Below are positions 1-8,515 of a stretch of DNA of 64,000 nucleotides, piece after piece. The DNA lies in the NCBI RefSeq assembly GCF_030345795.1, contig NZ_JAUALB010000001.1:310001-374000 (forward strand), in the 5' to 3' direction. The stretch comes from Micromonospora sp. WMMA1363. GTDB taxonomy: Bacteria; Actinomycetota; Actinomycetes; Mycobacteriales; Micromonosporaceae. How positions within the stretch are numbered: position 1 is the stretch's first letter; every line of letters starts with the position of its first letter. The translations under genes and the position numbers were made by a program. The notes beneath the pieces were generated by a model. The model saw nothing but the letters and a program-made list of their open reading frames with translations. It did no database searches and was not told where the DNA came from.

Positions 1-40
1 CGACAGGCACAGACCGTGGGGGGCGGTCGGGCGAGCGGGC

Positions 41-952
41 TCAGGACGACCCGCGGTACCCCCCCGTGGCCGCTGGTGTACCCAGCTGCCAGCGGAGGCG
101 CGCCTCGCGTAGCCGGGCGATCATCTCCGGCCAGCCCGGCGGGCGGTAGCCGGTGGCCGCGGCAAGAGCGTCGGCCGACAGCGACCGGTCGCAGACGAAG
201 CCGTCGAACGGAACGATCTCGCCGGTCCAGGCGTACTCCGCCGCGATGAGGCGGAGCAGGTCGAACTTTGGTATCGGGCTCGCCGCCACGTGGTACAGGC
301 CGGCGAGGTCCGTGCGCGGCAGTACCACGGTGCGCAGCAGCCAGGCGATCTCGACCGTCGTCACCCCGCTGTAGATCGCCTTGGTGTAGCCCCGCACCAC
401 CGCCGACTGCGTGAGGAACCAGTCGACCAGGGACCGGTTCGACGTGAGTTCGTGACCGATGATGGACGTCCTGAGCGTCAGCGCTCCGCCGTAGGTGGCC
501 TCGCCCAGCAACTTCGACCGACCGTACAGGTCCGTTGGGTCGGCCGGGTCGGTCTCCTGGTAGTTGCCGCGGTCACCGGAGAACACACAGTCCGTGCTGA
601 CCTGGATCAGACGGGCACCGACCTGGTCGCATTCGCGGAGGAGCACGTGGGGGAACAGGGCGTTCAGCGACACCGTCTGGACGGCGTCCTGGACCTCCGG
701 GCGCTGCTTGACGACCCCCACGCAGTTGACCACCGCGTCCGGCCGGACGCGGTGCAGCAGACGCCGGATCCCGTCCGCGTCCAGCGCGTCCACGCCGGTG
801 GTTATCCGGCCGGCCAGGTCGGCCGGGAAGAGTGTGGCCACATTCGGTACCCGCGCCGCCCCGCGGACGTCGACCGCGAGGTCGCGGGCGAGCTCCCGGA
901 TCAGGGTGTGGCCCAGCATCCCGGTGGCACCGAGGACGAGAACGCGGATCAT
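41..952 (-). CDS. RmlD-like NAD(P)-dependent nucleotide-sugar reductase (WbvR/WbjC role)
   Basis: A 303-residue extended SDR protein. It shows the Rossmann motif GATGMLG at residues 8-14, STDCVFSG at 119-126 and the catalytic YGRSK (YxxxK) at 143-147. In the L-FucNAc and L-QuiNAc pathways such a reductase acts on the 4-keto product of the dehydratase/5-epimerase, which is encoded two genes upstream. FnlB/WbjC/CapF enzymes carry an extra C-terminal cupin domain; this protein ends at normal RmlD length and has none, so it resembles WbvR of the L-QuiNAc route. Its ATG overlaps the stop of the glycosyltransferase gene as ATGA (949-952), which indicates translational coupling in one operon. A dTDP-rhamnose reductase role is possible, but no other rml gene is visible. 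The family call is secure; the substrate is inferred from neighbours. Confidence 0.85.
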   Translation of the reverse strand: MIRVLVLGATGMLGHTLIRELARDLAVDVRGAARVPNVATLFPADLAGRITTGVDALDADGIRRLLHRVRPDAVVNCVGVVKQRPEVQDAVQTVSLNALFPHVLLRECDQVGARLIQVSTDCVFSGDRGNYQETDPADPTDLYGRSKLLGEATYGGALTLRTSIIGHELTSNRSLVDWFLTQSAVVRGYTKAIYSGVTTVEIAWLLRTVVLPRTDLAGLYHVAASPIPKFDLLRLIAAEYAWTGEIVPFDGFVCDRSLSADALAAATGYRPPGWPEMIARLREARLRWQLGTPAATGGYRGSS

Positions 953-2264
953 CCTGTCTCCTTGTCTCGGCGGGTGGGCGCGCCAGGTCGCCGTCCGGCC
1001 CTGGCCAGCAGGTCGGCGAGAACCTGTGCGTTGATCGCCTCGCTCATGTGCAGCAGGTAGTGGTGCCGGCCGGCGTCGCCCATGGTCCGCAGTCCGTCCG
1101 CCGGCGTCGCCCGTGCCCGCCGGACGACCGCCGCCAGGCCGGCGGGATCGCCCGGCGGAGCGGCGAGGCCGGCCCCGGCGCTCGTCACGATCCGGGCCGC
1201 GTCGCCGGGTGCGCAGACGAGGGCGGGTCGGCCGCAGGCGAGGATCGCCTGGACCTTGCCCGGCAGGGTGATGTGGAACAGCGGTTCGTCGGCCAGACAG
1301 ACCAGTTGGAGGTCCGCCGCCGCCATGGCGGCCGCGATGCGGTCCGGGCCGATCTGGTCGACGAAGTGCACGGTCGGCAGCCGTCGAGTGAGCGCCCGCT
1401 CCCGCAGCAAGGGCCGCTGGACTCCGTCGCCGACCAGCACCAGATGCACGTCCGGCAGGTCCCGCAGGTGCTCCATGGCCTCGACGGCGACGTCCAGTCG
1501 CTGCGCGACGCCGAGGTTGCCGGCGTACATGACGACGAAGTCGTCCCGGCTGAGGCCGAGCCGCGCGCGGAACACCGGGTCCGGCTCGGTCGGCTGCATC
1601 ATCTTCTCGTCGGCCCAGTTGTAGACCACCGACACCTTTTCCGCGGGTACCCCCCGCGCCACCAGCGTCTCCCGCAGCCCGGGGAGGGGACGGTGACGTG
1701 GTCGGCCCACCGGTACGCCTGGTCGGTGAACCGTCCCAGGGTCCCCTGGGCGAGGCGACGGCCCGGCCGGCCGGTGAGGAAGCCCGTGGCGAAGACCGAG
1801 TCGGGCCACAAATCCATCGCCATGAGCACGTACGGGGTGCCCCAGCGGATTCGTGCGGCCATCGCCGCGGTGGCGGCGGTGACGGGGGAGCCGTAGACCA
1901 GTGCCACGTCGGCGGCGCGCAGCAGCGGGCGGCCGAGAGCGGTGGACGAGGCGGCCCAGGTCAGGTAGTTGGCGGCGCGGCGGAGCGCTGAACGATCGTG
2001 GCTCGGGTACAACGGGGACCGCAACACCCGGAGGCCGTCCTGACTCTCCACGTACCTGCGGTGCGCCCGGTAGCCGGGGTGGACGATGCCGGTCGGGTAG
2101 TTGGGCACCCCCGTCAACACGTCCACGTCGAAGCCGTATCCCCGCAGGCAACGGGCGATGCCCAGGGGTATTCCGGTGGGCTCCGGGGGGAACCACTGGC
2201 TGACCAGTGCCACCCGTCGGCCGCTCACGGGTGCCCGGCGGCCCGGACGCGCCACGGCGCTCAC
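949..2264 (-). pseudogene. GT4 glycosyltransferase, WbuB-like, interrupted by a one-base frameshift
   Basis: Two overlapping reading frames together give a full-length GT4 protein of about 438 residues. The N-terminal half starts MSAVARPG with the acceptor-domain motif SQWFPPEPTG and runs to about 1680. The C-terminal half continues in another frame from RETLVARGVPAEKVSVVYNW and contains the donor-domain features MYAGNLG, LVLVGDG and PGKVQAILACGRP. Adding one C or G in the cccgggg run near 1678-1684 joins them as SPGLRETL. The GTG start (2264-2262) overlaps the stop of the upstream dehydratase as GTGA. WbuB-type enzymes add L-FucNAc or L-QuiNAc as second sugar to a lipid-linked amino sugar, which fits this locus. 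The frameshift is either real inactivation or a sequence error; the latter seems likelier because both halves look undecayed. Confidence 0.8.
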
Positions 2265-3310
2265 GCGGGCGTGGCGACGGTCGGCGCGGCAAACCCGTCG
2301 AGGTGCGCGCGCACCTCGGGCAGGGTCCGCAGCAACTCCATGACCTCGGCGACGTCCAGGCGCCGGGCGTTGTGCGAGTGGTAGTCGACCCGGTGGTCGC
2401 GGTTGGTGTCCCCCTCCTCGAAGTAGAGGGCGTAGTTCAGGTCACGGCTGTCGACGGGTACCCGCAGGAAGTCGCCGAGGTCCTCGGCCCGGGCCAGGTC
2501 CTCCCGGCTGGCCAGGGTCTCGTAGAGCTTCTCGCCGTGTCGGATCCCCAACACGTCGAACTTCGCCGGCACCCCGAACAGGTTGCACAGCGCCGTGGCC
2601 AGGTCCCCGATCGTGCAGGCGTCCGCCTTGCGGATGAACACGTCGCCCGGCTGGCCGTGATGGAAGGCGTGCTCGACCAGTTCGACCGACTGCTCCAGGG
2701 ACATCAGGAAGCGGGTCATGGTCGGCTCGGTCACGGTGAGCGGCACTCCGTGACCGATCTGTTCGATGAACAGCGGGATGACGGATCCCCGGGAGTACAT
2801 GACGTTGCCGTAGCGGACGCAGCAGACCCGGGTCCGGGCACCCGGGTTGTTGCGAGCGTGCGCCTGGGCGACCTTTTCCATCAGGGCCTTGGTCATCCCC
2901 ATCGCGTTCACCGGGTAGACCGCCTTGTCGGTGCTGAGTAGCACCAGGGCCTCGACACCGTTGCGCTCGCAGGCGTCCACCACGTTGGCGCTGCCCAGCA
3001 CGTTGGTCCGGACCGCCTCGAGGGGAAAGAACTCGCACGAGGGTACCTGTTTGAGCGCGGCGGCGTGGAACACGTATTCGACGCCGCGGCACGCCTTCAC
3101 GGTGCTGTCGTGGTCGCGGACGTCACCGACGTAGTACCGGACCCGATCGTCCCGCAGCCGGTGGCGCATCGTGTCCTGTTTGGACTCGTCCCGGCTGAGG
3201 ACGCGTACCTCGGCGGCTCCGGCGTCGAGCAGGCGGGAAACCATCGTCTGGCCGAACGAGCCGGTCCCGCCGGTGATCATGAAGCGTCGGCCCGATAGCG
3301 AGGACGTCAC
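2261..3310 (-). CDS. UDP-GlcNAc 4,6-dehydratase/5-epimerase, FnlA/WbjB/CapE family
   Basis: A 349-residue short soluble member of the CapD/polysaccharide-biosynthesis SDR family. GGTGSFG (14-20) binds NADP; STDKAVYP (126-133) with MGMTK (137-141) forms the characteristic active site in which Met replaces the usual SDR Tyr. The family converts UDP-GlcNAc by 4,6-dehydration and 5-epimerisation to UDP-2-acetamido-2,6-dideoxy-L-arabino-4-hexulose, the first step to UDP-L-FucNAc or UDP-L-QuiNAc. It has no N-terminal membrane segments, unlike the PglF-type enzyme at 4729-6588. The GTG start is preceded by GGAGGAG four bases upstream. It is the first gene of a three-gene minus-strand operon (dehydratase, GT4, reductase). 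The divergent C2-epimerase supplies the last enzyme of the pathway. Confidence 0.9.
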   Translation of the reverse strand: MTSSLSGRRFMITGGTGSFGQTMVSRLLDAGAAEVRVLSRDESKQDTMRHRLRDDRVRYYVGDVRDHDSTVKACRGVEYVFHAAALKQVPSCEFFPLEAVRTNVLGSANVVDACERNGVEALVLLSTDKAVYPVNAMGMTKALMEKVAQAHARNNPGARTRVCCVRYGNVMYSRGSVIPLFIEQIGHGVPLTVTEPTMTRFLMSLEQSVELVEHAFHHGQPGDVFIRKADACTIGDLATALCNLFGVPAKFDVLGIRHGEKLYETLASREDLARAEDLGDFLRVPVDSRDLNYALYFEEGDTNRDHRVDYHSHNARRLDVAEVMELLRTLPEVRAHLDGFAAPTVATPA

Positions 3311-3543
3311 ATCTCCTCCAGTAATCCCCCGTACCGGTCACGGGAGTCGCGGTCGCGTTGTAAAGGACACTACTGCCAAAGAACGAAGCAACAGCAATAA
3401 AAGAGTCAAAGAGAACTAACCTCGTAAAACCGGAAGGTTGTCGCTTTGGGGTGGCCACGACCAGCGTGTACCCGAGGTCGTTTGGTTCAACGATCGACAG
3501 TTGCCGGCGGAAGCGGAGTCGGCTCGACGGAAGGCACACCCTC
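3311..3543. promoter_or_regulatory. AT-rich divergent promoter region between the two L-amino-sugar transcription units
   Basis: This 233-bp gap separates the minus-strand dehydratase operon from the plus-strand epimerase. About 3355-3430 is strikingly AT-rich for this genome, with runs such as caataaaagagtcaaaga. Divergent promoters are expected here, but no -35/-10 pair is clear enough to place. Confidence 0.5.
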
Positions 3544-4668
3544 ATGACCCGCGTGATGACGGTGGTGGGCACCCGGCCGGAGATCATCCGGCTCTCCCGG
3601 GTGATCGCCCGGCTGGACGAGGCGGTGGACCACGTGTTGGTTCACACAGGACAGAACTGGGACAGCTCGCTGTCCGACATCTTCTTCACGCAGCTGCGGA
3701 TCCGCGAGCCAGACCGGTTCCTCCGCGTCGATACCTCGTCCCTCGGCCGGGTGCTGGGTGGCGTGCTGGTGGGAGTGGAGAACGCGATCGCCGAGCTTCG
3801 GCCGGACGCCCTGCTCGTCCTCGGCGACACCAACAGCTGCATCGCGGCGCTGATGGCCCGGCGGATGCGGGTGCCCGTCTACCACATGGAGGCGGGTAAC
3901 CGCTGCTTCGACCTCAACGTCCCGGAGGAGACGAATCGTCGGCTGGTCGACCACGTCGCCGACTTCAACCTGGTCTACACCGAGCACGCCCGGCGCAACC
4001 TGCTGGCCGAGGGGCTGCACCCGCGGCGGATCCTGCACACCGGCTCGCCGATGCGCGAGGTGCTGGAACACTACCGGGCGGGCATCGCCGCCTCGACTGT
4101 CCTCCGTCAGCTGGAACTCAGGCCCGGCCACTACTTCCTGGTCAGTGCGCACCGGGAGGAGAACGTGGACCGCCCGGACCGGCTTGCGCGGCTGCTGGAC
4201 TGCCTGCAGGCGGTCCGCGATCGCTGGGGGTTCCCAGTGCTCGTCTCGACGCACCCGCGGACCCGTAAGCGGCTGGAGGCGCTGGCTCCGAACACTACGG
4301 TGCTCGACGGCATCGCCTTCCACGAACCGTTCGGCCTGCTCGACTACGTGCACCTTCAGACACGGGCATACTGCACGCTCTCGGACAGCGGCACGATCAG
4401 CGAGGAGGCGGCGATCCTGGGCTTCGCCGCCGTGACGCTACGCGAGTCGATCGAGCGGCCGGAGGCGTTGGACGCGGGCGGCATCGTCATGACCGGCCTC
4501 GACCCGCAGGGTGTGGTGGAGGCGGTCCAGGTAACCGTCGACCAGGTCGCTGCCCACGGGGTGCCGTGCCCGGCCGACTACCGGGTCCCGGACACCTCCC
4601 GGCGGGTGCTCGACTTCATCCTGTCCACCGTGCGGCGACATCACGACTGGGCAGGCGTCCGCCGCTGA
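3544..4668 (+). CDS. UDP-N-acetyl-hexosamine C2-epimerase, WecB-like (WbjD/FnlC/WbvD role)
   Basis: A 374-residue protein of the non-hydrolysing UDP-GlcNAc 2-epimerase family. Typical motifs are VVGTRPEIIRLS near the N-terminus, HTGQNWD, GDTNSCIAALMARR, HMEAGNR, VPEETNRRLVDH, SAHREENVD and SDSGTISEEA. The ATG at 3544 is preferred over the longer frame from 3451 because it begins exactly at the family N-terminus and follows ACGGAAGG. WbjD/FnlC/WbvD members epimerise UDP-2-acetamido-2,6-dideoxy-L-talose or L-mannose at C2, giving UDP-L-FucNAc or UDP-L-QuiNAc. The divergent dehydratase and reductase point to this role rather than ordinary UDP-ManNAc synthesis. A WecB function cannot be excluded from sequence alone. 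Confidence 0.88.
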   Translation: MTRVMTVVGTRPEIIRLSRVIARLDEAVDHVLVHTGQNWDSSLSDIFFTQLRIREPDRFLRVDTSSLGRVLGGVLVGVENAIAELRPDALLVLGDTNSCIAALMARRMRVPVYHMEAGNRCFDLNVPEETNRRLVDHVADFNLVYTEHARRNLLAEGLHPRRILHTGSPMREVLEHYRAGIAASTVLRQLELRPGHYFLVSAHREENVDRPDRLARLLDCLQAVRDRWGFPVLVSTHPRTRKRLEALAPNTTVLDGIAFHEPFGLLDYVHLQTRAYCTLSDSGTISEEAAILGFAAVTLRESIERPEALDAGGIVMTGLDPQGVVEAVQVTVDQVAAHGVPCPADYRVPDTSRRVLDFILSTVRRHHDWAGVRR

Positions 4669-4678
4669 TTCCGGTGAC

Positions 4679-4720
4679 CGGAGCGGGCCGGCGACCCACG
4701 GAGGTCGCCGGCCCGCTCCG
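4679..4720. terminator. Bidirectional hairpin between convergent epimerase and PglF-like genes
   Basis: A perfect 18-bp inverted repeat (4679-4696 with 4703-4720) and a 6-nt loop lie between two convergent stop codons (4668 and 4729). There is no T tract, as is common for actinomycete terminator-like hairpins. Confidence 0.75.
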
Positions 4721-4728
4721 TGCTGACG

Positions 4729-6588
4729 TCACCGGGAGAGTGGCACCTGGACCACGGGTCGCACCGACGGGGCGCACAGCTGCGCGAGCTGGGCCACGAT
4801 CTTGTCCGGATCGGCGTACGGGTCCAGACCACTGACCTCCAGTGGATCCAGTACCGGCACCGTGACGTGGGAGATCAGTGGATGCAGCGGGCGGTCGTCC
4901 ACCTCGCCGGCGCCGAACAGGTCCTCGTGCAGCTTCTCACCGGGCCGTAGTCCGGTGTAGACGACCGGCACTGTGCTGGCCGCCTGCTCGGCCAGTTGGC
5001 GGGCCAGGTCGGCGATGCGTACCGGCTCACCCATGTCGAGCACCAGCGCCTCCCCGTCCCGGCCGATCTCAGCGGCCTGGAGCACCAGGTGCACCGCCTC
5101 CTGGACGGTCATCAGATAGCGGGTGACCTCGGGGTGCGTGACGGTCAGCGGGCGACCGGCCTCGATCTGCCGCTGGAACGCGGTGACCACCGAGCCGCGG
5201 CTGCTCAGGACGTTGCCGAACCGGACGCTGAGGAAGGTGCCGGGGAAGCGGTGCGCGGCGTGCGCGGTGAGCCGCTCGGTGATCCGCTTCGAGTAGCCGA
5301 GGACGCTGACCGGGGCAGCGGCCTTGTCGGTGGAGATGTTGACGAACTTGGCGACGTCCCGGCACGCGTCCAGCACGCTGAGAGTGCCCCACACATTCGT
5401 CAGCACGGCCTCGCCCGGATGGCGCTGCAGGAGCGTGAGGTGCTTCAGGGCCGCGGCGTGGAAGATGACGTCCGGTCGGCGCTCCCGGACGATCCGCCGG
5501 ATGCGCTCGTCGTCGCGGAGGTCGGCGAGGATCAGCTCGGGCCCGTCGAGCAGGGCCCGCCCGTTCAGTGACATCTGGAGGGCGTGCAGGGCCGACTCGT
5601 CACGGTCGAGCATCATCAGCTCGCCCGGGTCGGCCTTCATGACCTGCCGGCACAGCTCCGACCCGATGGACCCGCCCGCGCCGGTGACCAGCACCCGCCG
5701 GCCGGTCAGGCCGTTGCCGCTCAGCGGTAGCTCGCCGACCACCTGGCGGCGGCCGAGCAGGTCGCTGATCTGCACGTCCCGCACGTCGGTCACGGTGATC
5801 CGGTGATCGACCAGGTCCCGGACCGGTGGCAGTATCTTGAACGCGGCGCCGGTCCGCAGGGTGGCCTCACGGATCTGCCGGATCAGCTTGGCGTCGGCGT
5901 TGGCGACCGAGAAGATCAGCGTGGTGGCGCCGGTACGGCGGACCGCCTCGGCAATGTCCCGCCGGCTGCCGAGCACGCGCACTCCGCCGACGCGCAGGTT
6001 GCGCTTGTCGGGATCGTCGTCGAGCGCGCCGACCGGCAGGTACCGGCTACGGGGGTCGCCGAGCATCGCCCGCAGCAGGCCCTGGCCGGCGTCGCCGAGG
6101 CCGAACAGCAGCACCGGCGTCGAGGAGCGGACGTCGGGACGCATCGCGAGGTCGCGACGGTGCCGGTAGGCGAACCGGGCCGCGAGCATGAACAGCAGGG
6201 CCAGCGCGCCACCGACCAGCGGGGTGCTGACCGGGACCGGCCGGTCGGGCGAGGGCAGCAGGGCGACCAGCAGGACGCCCGACGTGGTGGTGGCGGTGCC
6301 GGCCAGCCCCTGCACCTCCTGGAGAGTCCCGAGCGGGTGCCGGCCCGAGTGGAGCCGGCGGACCGCGGCCACGACCACGTACATCAGCGCGGCGATGCCA
6401 CCGGCGGTGGCCGCCCGGCCCAGCTGACCCGGAGGCGGGTGGAACTCGTACCGCGCCCAGACGGCGGCGACGAAGCCGCCGATCCAGGCGGCGGTGTCGG
6501 TCGCGAGGAATCCCAGGGCGCGGCGGCGAGCCCGGGCCCGGCGGGATCTCTGGGCGACGCGTTCAGCGGTTCCGGTGTCCAGCGGCAT
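4729..6588 (-). CDS. Membrane-bound UDP-GlcNAc 4,6-dehydratase, PglF/WbpM/FlaA1-like
   Basis: About 619 residues with three parts: N-terminal hydrophobic segments (four predicted membrane helices, roughly residues 20-150), a nucleotide-binding domain with FGLGDAGQGLL, and a C-terminal SDR domain with VTGAGGSIGSEL and STDKAAAP. The PglF family converts UDP-GlcNAc to UDP-4-keto-6-deoxy-GlcNAc at the membrane. The position usually held by Met in MxxxK is Leu here (VLGYSK), a conservative change. The start at 6588 is chosen over 6642 because GGGAG lies seven bases upstream, whereas 6642 has no ribosome site. It follows the PglD-like gene by 144 bases, so it may be in the same operon or have its own promoter. 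It is the first enzyme of the proposed bacillosamine route. Confidence 0.88.
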   Translation of the reverse strand: MPLDTGTAERVAQRSRRARARRRALGFLATDTAAWIGGFVAAVWARYEFHPPPGQLGRAATAGGIAALMYVVVAAVRRLHSGRHPLGTLQEVQGLAGTATTTSGVLLVALLPSPDRPVPVSTPLVGGALALLFMLAARFAYRHRRDLAMRPDVRSSTPVLLFGLGDAGQGLLRAMLGDPRSRYLPVGALDDDPDKRNLRVGGVRVLGSRRDIAEAVRRTGATTLIFSVANADAKLIRQIREATLRTGAAFKILPPVRDLVDHRITVTDVRDVQISDLLGRRQVVGELPLSGNGLTGRRVLVTGAGGSIGSELCRQVMKADPGELMMLDRDESALHALQMSLNGRALLDGPELILADLRDDERIRRIVRERRPDVIFHAAALKHLTLLQRHPGEAVLTNVWGTLSVLDACRDVAKFVNISTDKAAAPVSVLGYSKRITERLTAHAAHRFPGTFLSVRFGNVLSSRGSVVTAFQRQIEAGRPLTVTHPEVTRYLMTVQEAVHLVLQAAEIGRDGEALVLDMGEPVRIADLARQLAEQAASTVPVVYTGLRPGEKLHEDLFGAGEVDDRPLHPLISHVTVPVLDPLEVSGLDPYADPDKIVAQLAQLCAPSVRPVVQVPLSR

Positions 6589-6732
6589 ATCTGACTCCCG
6601 TTTCCGACCGCTTCCACCCGAGGGGTAGAAGGAGTGCGACATTTGTCGTTGTTACAGCGTCGAGCGCGACGTTCGGACGTTCTGCCGTCAGACGCGCTCC
6701 GTTCAGCCGCGCAGGCCGCCGGCGGGGACCGG

Positions 6733-7371
6733 TCAGCGTGCGGGGACCCCCTTGACCACCACGCCGTCCGGCACGTCGCGCACCACGCAGGCGCCTGCCC
6801 CGACGGTGCTGTCCCGCCCGATTCGGCGACCCTGCAACACCGCCGCCGTGGTGCCCACCAGCACGCCCTCCGCCAGGTGGCAGTCGCCGGAGACCGCGGC
6901 CAGCGGGTTGACCGAGACGAAGTCGGCGAGCACGCAGTCGTGGCCGACGGTGGCATTCTGGTTGAGGTGAACGTGCCGACCCAGCGTGACGTTGGTGGTG
7001 ACCCGGGAGCCCGGGAACGCAACGAATCCTGGTCCGTACCGGGTGTCCGGGTCGACCGTGGCGTCCGGGTGGATCAGGCTCGCGGCGGGCGTACGGTACG
7101 GCTCGACCCGCTCGGCGACCGCGCGGCGCACCCGTGGGTCCCCGATCCCGACGACGTGGTGGGTGTCCGGCGGTGCGTCGCGCAGCCAGGCGAGCCCTCC
7201 CAGATACGGCACGTCCAGACGGTGCGCCCGCTTGAGGTTCTCCTCGGTGGGGCGGTCGTCGACGAACCCGGCCAGGTGCCAGCGGGGTCCGCCGGCGGTG
7301 ACCACCGCGCGGGCGATGGTCAGCACCTCCCGGCCATGGCCGCCACAGCCCACGATCACCAGCGGTGTCAC
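6733..7371 (-). CDS. PglD/NeuD-like sugar O/N-acetyltransferase
   Basis: A 212-residue left-handed beta-helix acetyltransferase. It begins TPLVIVGCGGHGRE, the sugar-nucleotide binding N-domain of PglD, and continues with hexapeptide repeats including HPDATVDPDT, NQNATVGHDC (catalytic His) and VVKGVPAR at the end. The GTG start at 7371-7369 overlaps the aminotransferase stop as GTGA; the longer upstream frame to 7557 reads through the aminotransferase in another frame and is rejected. PglD acetylates the 4-amino group of the aminotransferase product, giving UDP-N,N'-diacetylbacillosamine. Membership in the NeuD/PglD/perosamine-acetyltransferase family is clear; the bacillosamine substrate is inferred from neighbours. 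Confidence 0.88.
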   Translation of the reverse strand: MTPLVIVGCGGHGREVLTIARAVVTAGGPRWHLAGFVDDRPTEENLKRAHRLDVPYLGGLAWLRDAPPDTHHVVGIGDPRVRRAVAERVEPYRTPAASLIHPDATVDPDTRYGPGFVAFPGSRVTTNVTLGRHVHLNQNATVGHDCVLADFVSVNPLAAVSGDCHLAEGVLVGTTAAVLQGRRIGRDSTVGAGACVVRDVPDGVVVKGVPAR

Positions 7372-8515
7372 GCGGAGGACGCTCCGGTCCGGATGGTCAG
7401 GAACTCGTCGATCGCACCGAGTACGGCACCGAACTGGCGCTCGGTGAGCGCGCTGCCGCTGGGCAGCGTCAGCCCCCGGGCGAACAGGTCGTCGGCGGCG
7501 CCGCTGAGCAGGCTCTCCGAGCCGGTGTACGCGGGCTGCCGGTGCATCGGCTGCCACACCGGACGCGTCTCGATGTGCCGGGCGGTGAGGTGGGCGGCCA
7601 GGTCTGCTGCCCGCCAGCCGGAGCGCTCCGGGTGGACCCGGATGACGGTGAGCCAGCAGTTCGACGTGGGGTCGTCCGCGCCGAGCAGGTCGACGCCGGG
7701 CACCGGGGCGAAGAGTTTCGCGTACCGGTCCCGTAGTTGGCGACGTCGGCTGATCATTCCGTCCAGCCGAACCAGCTGGGCCCGGCCGAGTGCGGCCAAC
7801 AGGTTGCTGAGCCGGTAGTTGAAACCGGTCTCCCGGTGCTCGTAGTGCACCGTGGGCTCGCGCGCCTGGGCGGCCAGGTGCCGGGCCCGGTCCAGCAGTG
7901 CCAGGTCGTCGGAGACGAGCATCCCGCCGCCCGAGGTGGTCATGATCTTGTTGCCGTTGAAGGACAGCGCGCCGACCCGGCCGAACGAACCCGCGGCCCG
8001 ACCGCGGTGTGCGGCGCCGAGCGCCTCGGCGGCGTCCTCCACCACGGGGACGTCGGCGTCCGCGCAGAGGGGCAGCAGAGCCGTGTAGTCCACACAGCTG
8101 CCGAACATGTCCACCGGGACCACCGCGCCCACCCGGTCACCCCGGCGTGCAGCCGGTGCAGCAGCTCGCCGACGAGGGCGACGTCGACGTTGCCGGTACG
8201 CGGATCGCAGTCCACGAAGACCGGGCGGGCGCCCGTGTAGCGGACCGCGTTCGCGGTCGCCACGAAGGTCAGCGTGGGGACGATCACCACGTCCTCGGGA
8301 CCGACGCCCACTCCGAGCAGGGCCAGGTGCAGCGCCGCGGTGCCCGAGCTGACCGCCACCGCCCCGTCCGTGCCGACGCGGGCGGCGACCTCGCGTTCGA
8401 AGGCCTCCAGATCCGGACCGGCGGGCGCGACCCAGCCGGAGCGCAGGGCGGCGACGAGGTACGACTCCTCCAGCGGCCCGACGTCGGGCGGGGAGAGGTG
8501 CACGGTGCGCGTCAT
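7368..8515 (-). pseudogene. DegT/DnrJ/EryC1 aminotransferase, PglE-like, interrupted by a one-base frameshift
   Basis: Two frames jointly encode a complete PLP-dependent sugar aminotransferase of about 382 residues. The N-terminal part (8515 to about 8140) has SGWVAPAGPDLEAFE and SSGTAALHLALLGVG. The C-terminal part (about 8140-7368) has PVDMFG, VVEDAAEALGA and the PLP-lysine motif FNGNKIMTTSGGG. One missing C or G near 8136-8141 (accggg on the coding strand) separates them; restoring it gives GVTRVGAVVPVDM. Its ATG overlaps the sugar-transferase stop and its stop overlaps the PglD-like start, so the operon is otherwise intact. PglE aminates UDP-4-keto-6-deoxy-GlcNAc. If the frameshift is real, bacillosamine synthesis is broken at this step; sequence error is the simpler reading. 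Confidence 0.85.

Noticed and set aside
1672..8146. Phase variation by C/G slippage in the glycan locus
   Set aside because: The runs are only three to four bases each, too short for typical slippage switches; error or chance indel is more likely.
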